From the NCBI RefSeq assembly GCF_004347735.1, contig NZ_SLTI01000063.1, forward strand, positions 1-64,000: a stretch of DNA of 64,000 nt, given 5' to 3'. The notes under the pieces are model-generated. The model was not told the DNA's origin and did no database searches. It saw nothing but the letters and a program-made list of their open reading frames with translations. Shown piece after piece: positions 42,703 through 51,791 of the stretch; the first letter of the stretch is position 1; each line of letters starts with the position of its first letter. Made by a program: the position numbers and the translations under genes. This DNA is from Sulfuricurvum sp. IAE1. GTDB taxonomy: Bacteria > Campylobacterota > Campylobacteria > Campylobacterales > Sulfurimonadaceae.

Positions 42703-43951
42703 GGTTTCTCCAAAAGATCCAGGGCATGGGATAGAGCCGATGGGCCAGAATCCACCCGAGGATGAAAATCGTTCCGTATCCGCAGACGAGGGCGTACGCC
42801 GAGCCGATTACCCCGTAGCGGAGGATAAAAAAGTAGTTCAGCCCCCACAGCAACAGGAGCGAGAGGGTGGTCACGATCGAGAGGAGGTAGGTTTTTTTGA
42901 CGTAAAAAATATAGTTGGTCACGATGAAATAAAACCCCTGCAGTAAGAACGCGACCGAGAGGACCTGCGAAAGGACGACCCCTCCTTGGTAGTTTTCGCC
43001 GATGAAAAAACGGTACACCAGCGGCACGAGGGCGATGAAAACGAGGGTGAACGCCGCCATCCCCAGGGCGACTTTGTAGGTTTGCCCGACGATGAGGATT
43101 TTGGTCCCCGCCGAGGGGGAGGCGTTGAGTTGTTCGTAGAGATGGGGCATCCACGCCTGGTTGACCGAGGTCATGACGATCAAGATCCCCCCTGCGACCT
43201 GGAACGCGACGCTGTAAAGACCCACTTCGTGCACCCCCATCATGTTGGCTAGAAAGAGTTTGTCCGACATCGCCAGCAAAATTCCCGCCAGGGTATGGGG
43301 GAGCAGGGGGATGCCGAAGCGCAGCGCCTCTTTGAGGGTGTCGCGCGAGACGTAAAGTTCCAGGTAGCCCAGAGAACGGAGCACCGCAAGCCCGATAAGG
43401 CTGAATAGGGCGTACGCGGCGGCGATCCCCAGGATGCGTCCTTCCCACCCCATCCCCAGCGAAACGATGAATACGAGGGTAAAGGCAAAATTGGCCAGCG
43501 TCAGGGAGATTTTGAACTTGGCGTAGTTGAGAGGCTCTTTTTTCGCCTGGAAGATGACGGGCAGCATCGTCGGGATCGATTGCATCAGGGCGAACAGCGG
43601 GACGCAGAGGACCCATTCGGAGGGAATCTTGAACGCCGCCGACAACGGGGAGTGAAAAAGGATGAACAGAAGCTCAAGGAAGGCGAAAGCGCCCAGCGGT
43701 ATCCATACCATCGACGAAACGAACCGGCCGAATTCGGCGGGAGAGAGTTTCGAATATTCCAGGACGAACAGACTGTGGATGTTCAGAAGGATAAAAGGGA
43801 ACGAGAGGCTCATCAACAATTGCACCAGCGAGAGTTTCCCGTAATCGCCGGGGCTCAGGTATGACGTAAGCAGCGGCAGCAGCAAAAAGGGGAGCGCTGC
43901 GTTGACCATGTTGGCGGCCGAATAGGAGAAGATGTGTCTGCGCAGGCTCAC
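42686..43951 (-). CDS. wzx: Wzx-type polysaccharide flippase
   Basis: A 421-residue inner-membrane protein with 12 helices of the MATE/oligosaccharide-flippase fold. It begins RHIFSYSAANMVNAALPFLL and LLTSYLSPGDYGKLSLVQLL, the standard start of the family. It would turn the finished undecaprenyl-linked glycan to the periplasmic side. C. jejuni uses the ABC flippase PglK for this step; no PglK-like gene is in the window. The start is GTG at 43951 and overlaps the preceding stop (GTGA). Confidence 0.9.
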   Translation of the reverse strand: MSLRRHIFSYSAANMVNAALPFLLLPLLTSYLSPGDYGKLSLVQLLMSLSFPFILLNIHSLFVLEYSKLSPAEFGRFVSSMVWIPLGAFAFLELLFILFHSPLSAAFKIPSEWVLCVPLFALMQSIPTMLPVIFQAKKEPLNYAKFKISLTLANFAFTLVFIVSLGMGWEGRILGIAAAYALFSLIGLAVLRSLGYLELYVSRDTLKEALRFGIPLLPHTLAGILLAMSDKLFLANMMGVHEVGLYSVAFQVAGGILIVMTSVNQAWMPHLYEQLNASPSAGTKILIVGQTYKVALGMAAFTLVFIALVPLVYRFFIGENYQGGVVLSQVLSVAFLLQGFYFIVTNYIFYVKKTYLLSIVTTLSLLLLWGLNYFFILRYGVIGSAYALVCGYGTIFILGWILAHRLYPMPWIFWRNHERHI

Positions 43952-44625
43952 AGGTACAATCCGGCGATTTTGAAATCAATCTCTTCATCGATGTCGACCG
44001 AACTTTCGCGGTCCATCGGATAGGCGTAGATGTTCGCGTTCAGGAAAAAACTTTTCTGTTCCAGCAGGGGGGCTGTTTTACAGACGTAGACGGCGCCGTT
44101 GATCCGGTAGTATTTTTCCAGATCCTGGCTCCGCTTGTTGCGGACCTCGTCGCGCAGGAAACGCTCCATGCTTCCGTTTTTTGGGAGGGTATTGCTCCAC
44201 AGCGGGCTGTGGTCGGTTTCGCAGACCGAAACGACGGCATCGGCGTTTTGCGCAACGGCTTTTTCGAGCGCTTCGTCGATGTGGTGCGCTTTGCGCAGCG
44301 GGCTGGTGGGCTGGAGCAGCACCACAAAATCGCTTTTGGGGGAGTGTTGCACCGCGTGTTCGACCGCCTCGAACGTTCCGGCCGTGTCGGTGGCCAGTTC
44401 ATCGGGGCGTTTGAGCGCCTCTACCCCGTAATCGCGTGCGATGGCGAGGATCTCGGGATCGTCGCTGGTAACGACGATGCGGTCGATGTAGCGGCTTTCG
44501 AGCGCCGCTTCGATCGTCCATCCGATCAGCGGTTTGCCGCCGAGGGGGAGGAGATTTTTGCGGGGGAGGCGTTTGCTCCCGCCGCGTGCGGGGATAACCG
44601 CCAATACGGTGTGATGCTCAATCAT
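43948..44625 (-). CDS. legF: CMP-nonulosonate synthetase (LegF/NeuA type)
   Basis: A 225-residue cytidylyltransferase. LAVIPARGGSKRLPRKNLLPLGGKPLIGW is the nucleotide-binding signature, LLQPTSPLRKAHHIDEAL follows near residue 95, and DIDEEIDFK near the C-terminus carries the metal-binding acid. It activates a nine-carbon sugar with CTP. Because legB and legC homologues lie in the same operon, legionaminate is the likely substrate rather than sialate. Overlaps of 4 and 8 nt join it to its neighbours. Confidence 0.88.
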   Translation of the reverse strand: MIEHHTVLAVIPARGGSKRLPRKNLLPLGGKPLIGWTIEAALESRYIDRIVVTSDDPEILAIARDYGVEALKRPDELATDTAGTFEAVEHAVQHSPKSDFVVLLQPTSPLRKAHHIDEALEKAVAQNADAVVSVCETDHSPLWSNTLPKNGSMERFLRDEVRNKRSQDLEKYYRINGAVYVCKTAPLLEQKSFFLNANIYAYPMDRESSVDIDEEIDFKIAGLYL

Positions 44626-45691
44626 GTCGGGCTCTCCGGGATAAGAGGGATCGGGTAAGAGGAAGTTCGTAGCGTTCGTAGACGAAATGCGACGCGACGA
44701 GAGTCGCGAGAATCATGAAAACGATCTGCGCTTGGGGTGCGATGTCGCTGTTCCTGAACCACAGGACGTTACAGACGAGAAAAACGACGGGGTGTAACAG
44801 GTAAAGGGTGTAGGAGATATTTCCGAACCGTTCGAGCGTTTTTGCCGCCGGGCTTTGGTGCTCGACGTGCGGGTTTAGGGCCGTAAACAGGTAAAACAGT
44901 GTGAGTGCGACCGCCGAGAGGATCAGGCGGTTTTCCTCGTAGATGAGGGCGACGATTCCCCCTTCGATCGGGTAGAATACCGCGGCAAGAGCCGTTGCGG
45001 CGATCAGGAACCAGACCGTCCGTTTCGGGAGCGAGAAGAGATTGTTGTGCTCAATATAAAGAACCCCCGCGACAATTCCGAAGAGAAAAAAGTAGACGTG
45101 GTTGAGCGGGTTCATGTAGATAGGCCAGTATTCTGCCGTTTCGGGGGAGTCGAACATCCCGAACGCCGAAACGCCCAACGCGCCGAAGGCCAGCGCGCCC
45201 AGCGCGGTCAATCCCGTTTTTTTGGCTTTGCGGAGAGCGTAGAGGGCGAAGGGGAGGAGGAGGTAAAATGCGATCTCGATCCCGATCGACCAGCTTCCCG
45301 CCGTGAAGCCCGTATAGTGTCCGAAAAGGACAAACGTGAGCGAAAGATTCAGAAGAATCTGTTCGATGGGGGGAAACGTTTTTCCTCCGACGAGAAGCGC
45401 CGTTAGAAAGAGGGTCACCACCAGCCAGTAAAGGGGGTAGATCCGGGCAAAACGCTTGTAGAAGTAATCTTTGAGGCTAAGAGTATCGAAGCGGTCGAAT
45501 TTGCGATAATAGCTCAGCGTGAGCGAAAAACCGCTGATGATGAAAAAGAGGGAAACGCCGTAGAGGGCGTTTCGCGTCAGGGCGGATGCGGCGTCGGGAA
45601 CAAAGAGTTTTTCCCAGATCGAAAAGTGGTAGACCATCACGAGCAGGGCGAGTATCCCCCGCAGGTAATCGATCGTATAGACTCTCCCCAT
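44618..45691 (-). CDS. acyltransferase 3-family membrane protein
   Basis: A 357-residue polytopic inner-membrane enzyme with about ten helices. The family's N-terminal signature is present: YTIDYLRGILALLVMVYHFS, with the catalytic His in VYHF, followed by GVSLFFIISGFSLTLSYYRK. Members move acetyl or similar groups from the cytosol to sugars, e.g. O-acetylation of surface polysaccharides. It probably decorates the glycan or legionaminate. The start is ATG at 45691; a TTG just upstream is less likely. Confidence 0.87.
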   Translation of the reverse strand: MGRVYTIDYLRGILALLVMVYHFSIWEKLFVPDAASALTRNALYGVSLFFIISGFSLTLSYYRKFDRFDTLSLKDYFYKRFARIYPLYWLVVTLFLTALLVGGKTFPPIEQILLNLSLTFVLFGHYTGFTAGSWSIGIEIAFYLLLPFALYALRKAKKTGLTALGALAFGALGVSAFGMFDSPETAEYWPIYMNPLNHVYFFLFGIVAGVLYIEHNNLFSLPKRTVWFLIAATALAAVFYPIEGGIVALIYEENRLILSAVALTLFYLFTALNPHVEHQSPAAKTLERFGNISYTLYLLHPVVFLVCNVLWFRNSDIAPQAQIVFMILATLVASHFVYERYELPLTRSLLSRRARHD

Positions 45692-46737
45692 CAAAAAAAC
45701 TCGTGGTATTCGACGTTGGCCCGTTCGTACTCTTCCATCCGGCCGATGTCGAGCCAGTATTCGCGAATCGGGAAAGAGATGGTTTTCTCCCCCTCGGCGA
45801 TCAGGGTTTCAAACAGGGTCGGCATATCGTAAAACCGGTTTTTGGGGATCCGTTCCAGGGCCTTGGGACTGAGCATGTAGATTCCCGCGCTGACGAAAAA
45901 TTTGTGGACCGGTTTTTCGACGATCGAGAGGATCCGGTTCTCTTCGACATTGACGACGCCGTAGGGGACTTGAAAATCGTATTCGCGGACGCACATGGTC
46001 GCCGTCGCGTCCTGGTCGGTGTGGTAATCGAGGAGATGGCCGAAATTGGCGTTGGTGAGCAGATCGCCGTTCATGACGAAAAACGGTTCGTCGGGGACTG
46101 GGGAAAGGAGGCTCAGAGCCCCCGCGGTTCCCATCCGCTCCTCTTCGAGGAGGTATTCGATGTTCACGCCGAACGCGCTTCCGTCCCCGAAATGGTTGCG
46201 GATCACGTCGGATTTGTAGTTGACGCACATGACGATGTCGGTAAAGCCGTATTGGGCGAACGTTTCGACGATCGTCTGCAAGATCGGTTTGTTTCCGACT
46301 TTGAGCATCGGTTTGGGGGTCTCTTCGGTCAGGGGGCGAAGACGCGTTCCCAGTCCCCCGACCATCAGGATGACCTTATTGGGTTTGCGATGGGGGCGGA
46401 CCAGTTCTTCGATCGCCCGGATCCCGATGACCCGGTTCTCTTCGTCGACCACCGGCATCTGGCGCAGTTTTTTGGTCAGCGCTTTTTGGAGGATCTCCTC
46501 TTTGGAGTCGGTCAGCCTCGCGACGGTGGGGGTTTTAAAAACAATGCTCTCGACCTGGTCATCGAGGTTCAGATTGTTGAGCAGCCCCCGGCGGATATCA
46601 CCGTCGGTTAGGGTTCCCAGGAGGCGGTCGTTTTCATCCACGACGATGGCGATTTGCATTGCCCCCTTGTCGATGATCCGCAGCGCTTCGCGGATCGTCG
46701 AGGTCGGGAGGAGCTTGATTCGGTTGATCGGTGTCAT
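45691..46737 (-). CDS. ptmE: PtmE-like nucleotidyltransferase with CBS domains
   Basis: A 348-residue protein. A CBS pair fills residues about 1-115 (IREALRIIDKGAMQIAIVVD). A sugar-nucleotidyltransferase domain follows, with ILMVGGLGTRLRPLTEETPK at about 123. This arrangement is that of C. jejuni PtmE (Cj1329), which forms GDP-glucosamine for the legionaminate pathway. It lies between legG and the acyltransferase gene. PtmA and PtmF, which supply its substrate in C. jejuni, are not in the window. Confidence 0.88.
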   Translation of the reverse strand: MTPINRIKLLPTSTIREALRIIDKGAMQIAIVVDENDRLLGTLTDGDIRRGLLNNLNLDDQVESIVFKTPTVARLTDSKEEILQKALTKKLRQMPVVDEENRVIGIRAIEELVRPHRKPNKVILMVGGLGTRLRPLTEETPKPMLKVGNKPILQTIVETFAQYGFTDIVMCVNYKSDVIRNHFGDGSAFGVNIEYLLEEERMGTAGALSLLSPVPDEPFFVMNGDLLTNANFGHLLDYHTDQDATATMCVREYDFQVPYGVVNVEENRILSIVEKPVHKFFVSAGIYMLSPKALERIPKNRFYDMPTLFETLIAEGEKTISFPIREYWLDIGRMEEYERANVEYHEFF

Positions 46738-47897
46738 GATTTTTGCTCCAGGTCGTAAAAGGATTTTTTCAGCAGCCCCGATAAATCGGTTTGCCTGAGG
46801 ATGTCGAGTATCCGCATGCTTGCGTTCCCCTCTCCGTAGGGGTTTTTGACGCTGCGGAGGCTTTCGCGGAACGGAGCCGAGTAAAGGCGGTTCAGCGCCT
46901 CCAGGATCGACTCTTTGCTCGGGGCGCAGTCGATGACGCTTGACGCTTTAAGGCGCCCTTTCTGGCGCTCACCGATATTGATCGTCCCGATGCCAAAACC
47001 GGGGGCTTCGATCAGGCCGCTCGAGCTGTTCCCTACCACCCCGTCGACGTATTGCAGCGCACTGAGGTAGCGCAGTTGCCCCAGCGAGGCGAAGCCCGCC
47101 GACGTAACGGGATTGTGCGCGACGTATTCGTCGATCATCTTGTTGATGATCCGACCGTCCGTGTCGCTGTTGGCCTTGGTAAAGATGATGCGCGTCTCTT
47201 CGAGAGTGGAGAGAGCATCCAAGAGGGCGCCAAACTGCTCTTCCGCGGTCGCGTTTTCGAGGGTGACGGGGTGAAACGTCACCAGGAGGTTTTTGGGGGC
47301 GAGGGAAAACCCGACGCTCTCTTCGAACGCCTCTTTGGAGAGGAGCGGAAGGCGGCGGATGTTTTCGATTCCCATCCCCCCGACGTTGAAGACGCGGGTT
47401 GGGTGTTCTCCCAGTTGGATGACGCGGCGGCGGTAGGGCTCGGCGGCGGTAAAGTGCAGGTGAGCCATTTTGGTGATGCCGTGGCGCATCGCTTCGTCGT
47501 ATGCCCCTTCGGTCGTCTCCCCCCCGTGGAGGTGGGCGATCGGAATCCGCGCAATCATCGCGGCGCTGGCGGCGCAGAAGATTTCGTAGCGGTCTCCCAG
47601 CACCACCAGAAGATCGGGTTTGAGTTCGTCGAAGCATTCGGCAAACGAGATCTGCGCGAGCCCCATCGATTTGGAGATCCCGATCGCGGTATCGCTCGAG
47701 AGGAGCATTTCGACTTTTTTATCGATGCGGAACTCTTTTTCGATCTCTTTGTAGGTGAGGCCGAATTCGGGACTCAGATGCATTCCCGTCACGACAAGCT
47801 GCAGCCGGAACTGCGGATCGGCCTCGATCTCTTTCATAAGCCAGTAGAGCAGCCCGTACTCGGCCCGTGTCCCGGTGACGACGCAGATTTTTTTCAT
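46734..47897 (-). CDS. legG: NDP-sugar hydrolase/2-epimerase (LegG/NeuC type)
   Basis: A 387-residue GT-B-fold hydrolysing 2-epimerase. KKICVVTGTRAEYGLLYWLM is the NeuC/LegG start; HLHGGETTEGAYDEAMRHGI near 121 and VVGNSSSGLIEAPGFG near 290 are active-site regions. In the legionaminate route it releases 2,4-diacetamido-trideoxy-mannose from the NDP sugar. Assignment to legionaminate rather than sialate rests on LegB/LegC encoded close by. It overlaps its neighbours by 4 nt. Confidence 0.9.
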   Translation of the reverse strand: MKKICVVTGTRAEYGLLYWLMKEIEADPQFRLQLVVTGMHLSPEFGLTYKEIEKEFRIDKKVEMLLSSDTAIGISKSMGLAQISFAECFDELKPDLLVVLGDRYEIFCAASAAMIARIPIAHLHGGETTEGAYDEAMRHGITKMAHLHFTAAEPYRRRVIQLGEHPTRVFNVGGMGIENIRRLPLLSKEAFEESVGFSLAPKNLLVTFHPVTLENATAEEQFGALLDALSTLEETRIIFTKANSDTDGRIINKMIDEYVAHNPVTSAGFASLGQLRYLSALQYVDGVVGNSSSGLIEAPGFGIGTINIGERQKGRLKASSVIDCAPSKESILEALNRLYSAPFRESLRSVKNPYGEGNASMRILDILRQTDLSGLLKKSFYDLEQKS

Positions 47898-48889
47898 AGC
47901 GGTTCGTCCTCCTCGTAATCTCGTGCGGCGCGTTCCCCTACGATTTCATCGTAGCGCATCGGGCTGATCCCGGTTCCGGGGCGTTTGATCGCGATGTTTT
48001 CGGAGGTAAAGACCTCCCCTGCGCGGATGGGGCGTGCGGCGACGATGCTTTTGCGGGCCACCGCCATGTTTTTGGCTTCGCTCGGGGAAGGTTTTTTGAT
48101 CCCGTCCCCCAGCGCTTTTTCGATGTTGCGGATCGCGGCCACCATTGCGCACAGCTCGTCGGGCTCCAGGCTCGCTTTGTGATCGGGTCCCTCCATCGTC
48201 CGGTCGAGGGTGAAATGTTTTTCGATGACGCTAGCCCCCATCGCCACCGCGGCGATCGGCACTTCGATCCCCCGGGTGTGGTCCGAATAGCCCGTACGTA
48301 TCCCGAATGCCGACGCGATCGTCCCCATTGCCCTGAGGTTCACTTCGTCCATAGGGCAGGGGTATTCGGTGGTGGCGTGGAGGATCGTGATTTTCTCTTT
48401 AGGGGTTCCCGAAGATACCAGGAGGTCCAGCGCGTCCTCGATTTCCCCCAGATCGGCCATCCCGGTGGAGAGAATCACCTCTTTGCCCAGCCCCCCGATG
48501 TGGCGAAGGTAGGGGAGATTGGTGATTTCGCCGCTGGGAATTTTAAAGATTTCCATACCCAGTGCATCGAGCAGCTCGATGCTTTCGTGGTCGAACGGCG
48601 TCGAGAGGAAGCGGATTTTTTTCTCGCCGCAGTAGCGGATCAGTTCGCGGTGCGCGGGTTCGTCCAGCTCGAGCTTTTTGATCATGTCGTATTGCGATTC
48701 GGCGGCATCGGTGGTCTGTTTTTGGTACTCCGCTTTCTGCGCTTTTTTGGAGACGAGTTTTTCGGCTTTGAAGGTCTGGAACTTGACGGCGTCCGCCCCC
48801 GCTTCTGCGGCGACGTCGATCAGTTTTTTGGCGAGGTCGAGGCTCCCGTTGTGGTTAACCCCCGCTTCGGCGATGATGAAAGTGCTCAT
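47894..48889 (-). CDS. legI: legionaminate synthase (NeuB family)
   Basis: A 331-residue enzyme that condenses the 6-deoxy-diacetamido-mannose with phosphoenolpyruvate. The TIM-barrel has FIIAEAGVNHNGSLDLAKKL, KFQTFKAEKLVS, GYSDHTRGIE and ASVIEKHFTLDRTMEGPDHK. The C-terminal SAF antifreeze-like domain (about 275-331, KSIVAARPIRAGEVFTSENI) is complete. NeuB, LegI and PseI are hard to tell apart by motifs, so the legionaminate call depends on neighbours. Confidence 0.92.
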   Translation of the reverse strand: MSTFIIAEAGVNHNGSLDLAKKLIDVAAEAGADAVKFQTFKAEKLVSKKAQKAEYQKQTTDAAESQYDMIKKLELDEPAHRELIRYCGEKKIRFLSTPFDHESIELLDALGMEIFKIPSGEITNLPYLRHIGGLGKEVILSTGMADLGEIEDALDLLVSSGTPKEKITILHATTEYPCPMDEVNLRAMGTIASAFGIRTGYSDHTRGIEVPIAAVAMGASVIEKHFTLDRTMEGPDHKASLEPDELCAMVAAIRNIEKALGDGIKKPSPSEAKNMAVARKSIVAARPIRAGEVFTSENIAIKRPGTGISPMRYDEIVGERAARDYEEDEPL

Positions 48890-49467
48890 GTGACGATACT
48901 CCCCGCTTTAATGAATGAACCGTCCGCGATTTTCGTCCCCTCTTTGGAGAGGGCGTTGCTCCCTACGAAGGTCCCGTTGCCGACGACGGTGGCTCCGTTG
49001 AGGATCGCCCCGGTGGAGATGTGGCAGTGATCCCCTACGCGGCAGTCGTGTTCGATCAGCGCTTTGGTGTTGATGATGCAGTTCGCCCCTACCCGGACGT
49101 CGGCATTCACCAGAGCGTCGTGCATCACGACGCTCCCAGGGCCGATTGAAGCGTGGGGGGAAACGTAAGCCCGCGGCGATACGATAGAGGGGATGACGTA
49201 CCCGGCACTCTCGAGCAGGGCAAAAAGTTTTTTCCGCAGGTCGGGGGTGCGCACCTGTCCTACGCCGACGATCGCGTTGGGGTAACGCGAGACGAGCGAA
49301 GCGAGATCGTCGTCGCACCCGATCACGTCGTATCCCAGGAGTTTTTCCCCGACGAGTTCGGGACGGTCGATGATCCCCGCGATCGCGTAATACCCTCCCG
49401 ATTCGATGACGTCGATGAGGGCTTTGCAGTGACCCCCTCCGCCGACCAAAAGGATTTGCGGTTTCAT
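48886..49467 (-). CDS. legH: NeuD/PglD-family sugar N-acetyltransferase
   Basis: A 193-residue enzyme with an N-terminal Rossmann-like nucleotide-sugar domain (ILLVGGGGHCKALIDVIESG) and a C-terminal left-handed beta-helix (from IGPGSVVMHDALVNADVRVG onward). The catalytic His lies in IEHDCRVGDHCHIS. It acetylates the 4-amino group of the amino sugar made by LegC. No separate pglD is present, so it may also acetylate the PglE product. It starts at the ATG overlapping the legC stop. Confidence 0.87.
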   Translation of the reverse strand: MKPQILLVGGGGHCKALIDVIESGGYYAIAGIIDRPELVGEKLLGYDVIGCDDDLASLVSRYPNAIVGVGQVRTPDLRKKLFALLESAGYVIPSIVSPRAYVSPHASIGPGSVVMHDALVNADVRVGANCIINTKALIEHDCRVGDHCHISTGAILNGATVVGNGTFVGSNALSKEGTKIADGSFIKAGSIVT

Positions 49468-50603
49468 GGGCGCACGCTGCTGGGGATGTTGACCACTCTT
49501 TCGGAGAGAAAGAGGGCATTCGAGAGGTCGCCGCATCGGCAGTGAGCGAACATCGGCAGACGGTTCATCAGCTTCCAGATCGGTCGGGTCATGACCCCCT
49601 GGGCATTGGTGTATTCCAAAAACGCATCCCGCTCTTCGAGATTGGCCAGCACGATCGCGTTGAGCCAGTAGTTCGAACGCCCATGCGGGGGCTCGGCGGC
49701 AAAATCGACTCCCATTCCGGCAAAAAAACAGCGGTAGGTTTCGGCAAGGTCGCGTTTGTTTTCCAAGAATCCCTCCAGCTGCTCGAGCTGGGCGCACAAC
49801 AGTGCCGCATTGAGGTTGGGAAGACGGTAATTGTAGCCGATTTCATCGTGGGCATACTCCCAGGGATGGGGAATTTTGGCCGTCGTCGTGATGTGTTTGG
49901 CCCGCTTGGCGAGCGCTTCGTCGTCGGTAACGATGACCCCGCCGCCTCCGCTGGTGATGATTTTGTTCCCGTTGAAGCTGAACGCTCCCAGAGTACCGAA
50001 GGTTCCGGTGTGCTTTTCTTTGTAGTAACTGCCCAGTGACTCGGCTGCGTCTTCGACGAGGACGATGTGCCACGCGTCGCACAGGGTTTTGATCTCATCG
50101 ATCCGGCAGGGATGACCGAAGGTATGCATCGGCACGCATGCCCGGATCGTTTTGCCGCTGGCGCGGTTGACGCAGCGTTTTTCGTCCACGACGCAGTGCT
50201 CTTCCAAAAACCGTTTCAGCGCTTCGGGACTCAGCCCCATCGTATCGCGGTCGACGTCGAGGAAAACGGGCTCCGCCCCGCAATAGTGAATCGCGTTCGC
50301 CGTTGCGATAAACGTCAGCGGCTGGGTGATCACTTCATCCCCCCTCTGCACTCCCGCCAAAAGAAGGGAAATGTGCAGCGCCGCGGTGCCGTTGACCGTC
50401 GCGACCGCGTATTTGGCTCCGACGGTGCGGGCGAATTCGGCTTCGAACCGGTCGACGAACATTCCGACGCTTGAGACGAACGTCGAATCGATGCATTCGT
50501 TCAGGTACGCTTTTTCGTTTCCGCCGAAGCGGGGTTCGTGGAGGGCGATAAACCCTTCGGTCCGGTACAGGGTGCGGATGAACTCTACGGTTTGCGTCTG
50601 CAT
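49464..50603 (-). CDS. legC: LegC-like aminotransferase
   Basis: A 379-residue PLP enzyme of the DegT family. It begins with a LegC-typical N-terminal extension (VEFIRTLYRTEGFIALHEP) followed by FGGNEKAYLNECIDSTFVSS. The PLP lysine is in GAFSFNGNKIITSGGGGVIV, and VEDAAESLGSYYK provides the cofactor-ring Asp. It would aminate the 4-keto sugar made by LegB in the legionaminate pathway. It is encoded directly after legB with no gap. Confidence 0.9.
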   Translation of the reverse strand: MQTQTVEFIRTLYRTEGFIALHEPRFGGNEKAYLNECIDSTFVSSVGMFVDRFEAEFARTVGAKYAVATVNGTAALHISLLLAGVQRGDEVITQPLTFIATANAIHYCGAEPVFLDVDRDTMGLSPEALKRFLEEHCVVDEKRCVNRASGKTIRACVPMHTFGHPCRIDEIKTLCDAWHIVLVEDAAESLGSYYKEKHTGTFGTLGAFSFNGNKIITSGGGGVIVTDDEALAKRAKHITTTAKIPHPWEYAHDEIGYNYRLPNLNAALLCAQLEQLEGFLENKRDLAETYRCFFAGMGVDFAAEPPHGRSNYWLNAIVLANLEERDAFLEYTNAQGVMTRPIWKLMNRLPMFAHCRCGDLSNALFLSERVVNIPSSVRP

Positions 50604-51791
50604 TTACATTTTCCCGTCCAGGTATTTCCCGGTCTCTTTGTGGCCGAAATCGGGGATCATTTCAAAAAAGAGGTTGACGATATCCTCTTTCGACCAGGAG
50701 CGCCCTGCTTTCATCTTCCCGATCGTTTCGGTGAAGTGGCGCAGTTTCGCCTCTTCGTAGAGGGGATCGTTTTTGATCACCCCGAGGTTGTGGAAACGTT
50801 TCATGTCGAGCGTCTCCCTGTCGGTAAAAAACTCTTCGAAATCTTTTTCTCCCGTCGTATCGCTGGCGGTGAAAAGGCAGGGCCATTTTCCCTCATCCGG
50901 GAGTGTTTTGGCCAGTTCCCTGGCTTCGTCTTCGGTGGCGCACAGATAAGGTTCGTATCCGAGCGCTTCGAGGTATTTTACCGCGATGTCGGCAAACGTG
51001 ATGAGATGGAGCTCTTCGCTCAGTTTCGGGAAAAAGATATCGCGGTTTTCGCCGAAGATGCACGACATCAGGCACAGCTCGCCCGATTCTTTGGGGGTGA
51101 CGAAATAGCGTTTGATATCGTTGGGGGCGACGATGGGCTGGCGTTTCTGGATCCGCTGGTTAAACCCGTGCAGCAGCGATCCGTCGCTGAAAGCGACGTT
51201 GGCGAAGCGGGCGGTGGAGATCGGTATTTCGAGGCTGCGCCGCATCAGAAACATCTCCATGATCCGTTTGCTTGCCCCCATCATGTTGACGGGATTGGCC
51301 GCTTTGTCGGTCGAAACGCAGAAATATTTTTTGGTCCCTTTCGCTATCGATTGCAACAGCGTTTTATCGGTATTGAAGACGTTGACGTCGATCATCCGCA
51401 TCAGGGTGAAGGGGTCTTTTTCGCTCCGGACGTGTTTGAGGGCCGAGAGGTTGAGGACGTAGTCGTAACGGCCGTCGGCTTCGATGAAGGCATCGTATTC
51501 CACCGAGCCGATGTCGAGGGCAAACGTCTGAAAGTCGCCGTCGATGTATCCGAACGAGCTGCGGATGTCCCGCACCAGTTCGACCATGTTGTTTTCGCTG
51601 ATGTCGACGACGTGGAGTTTGCGGGGACGGCGTTTGAAAATCTCTTTGGTCACCGCCTGGCCGATCGATCCGGCCCCGCCGATGACGAGAAAGCTCGAAG
51701 AGGAGACGATCTGTGAGAGTTCGTTCTCGTGTTCGGAAATATCTTCGCCGAAGAGTTCTTTATTCCGTCCGATCAGGGAGAGGATGTTCAT
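50604..51791 (-). CDS. legB: LegB-like NDP-sugar 4,6-dehydratase
   Basis: A 395-residue soluble SDR enzyme. The NAD site is FLVIGGAGSIGQAVTKEIF at about 34, and the active-site region is CVSTDKAANPVNMMGASKR near 155. Lacking membrane helices, it differs from PglF and resembles Cj1319 (LegB), which makes the 4-keto-6-deoxy sugar that begins the legionaminate route. It lies between the WbpE-like aminotransferase and LegC genes, with 4-nt and 0-nt junctions. Confidence 0.9.
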   Translation of the reverse strand: MNILSLIGRNKELFGEDISEHENELSQIVSSSSFLVIGGAGSIGQAVTKEIFKRRPRKLHVVDISENNMVELVRDIRSSFGYIDGDFQTFALDIGSVEYDAFIEADGRYDYVLNLSALKHVRSEKDPFTLMRMIDVNVFNTDKTLLQSIAKGTKKYFCVSTDKAANPVNMMGASKRIMEMFLMRRSLEIPISTARFANVAFSDGSLLHGFNQRIQKRQPIVAPNDIKRYFVTPKESGELCLMSCIFGENRDIFFPKLSEELHLITFADIAVKYLEALGYEPYLCATEDEARELAKTLPDEGKWPCLFTASDTTGEKDFEEFFTDRETLDMKRFHNLGVIKNDPLYEEAKLRHFTETIGKMKAGRSWSKEDIVNLFFEMIPDFGHKETGKYLDGKM

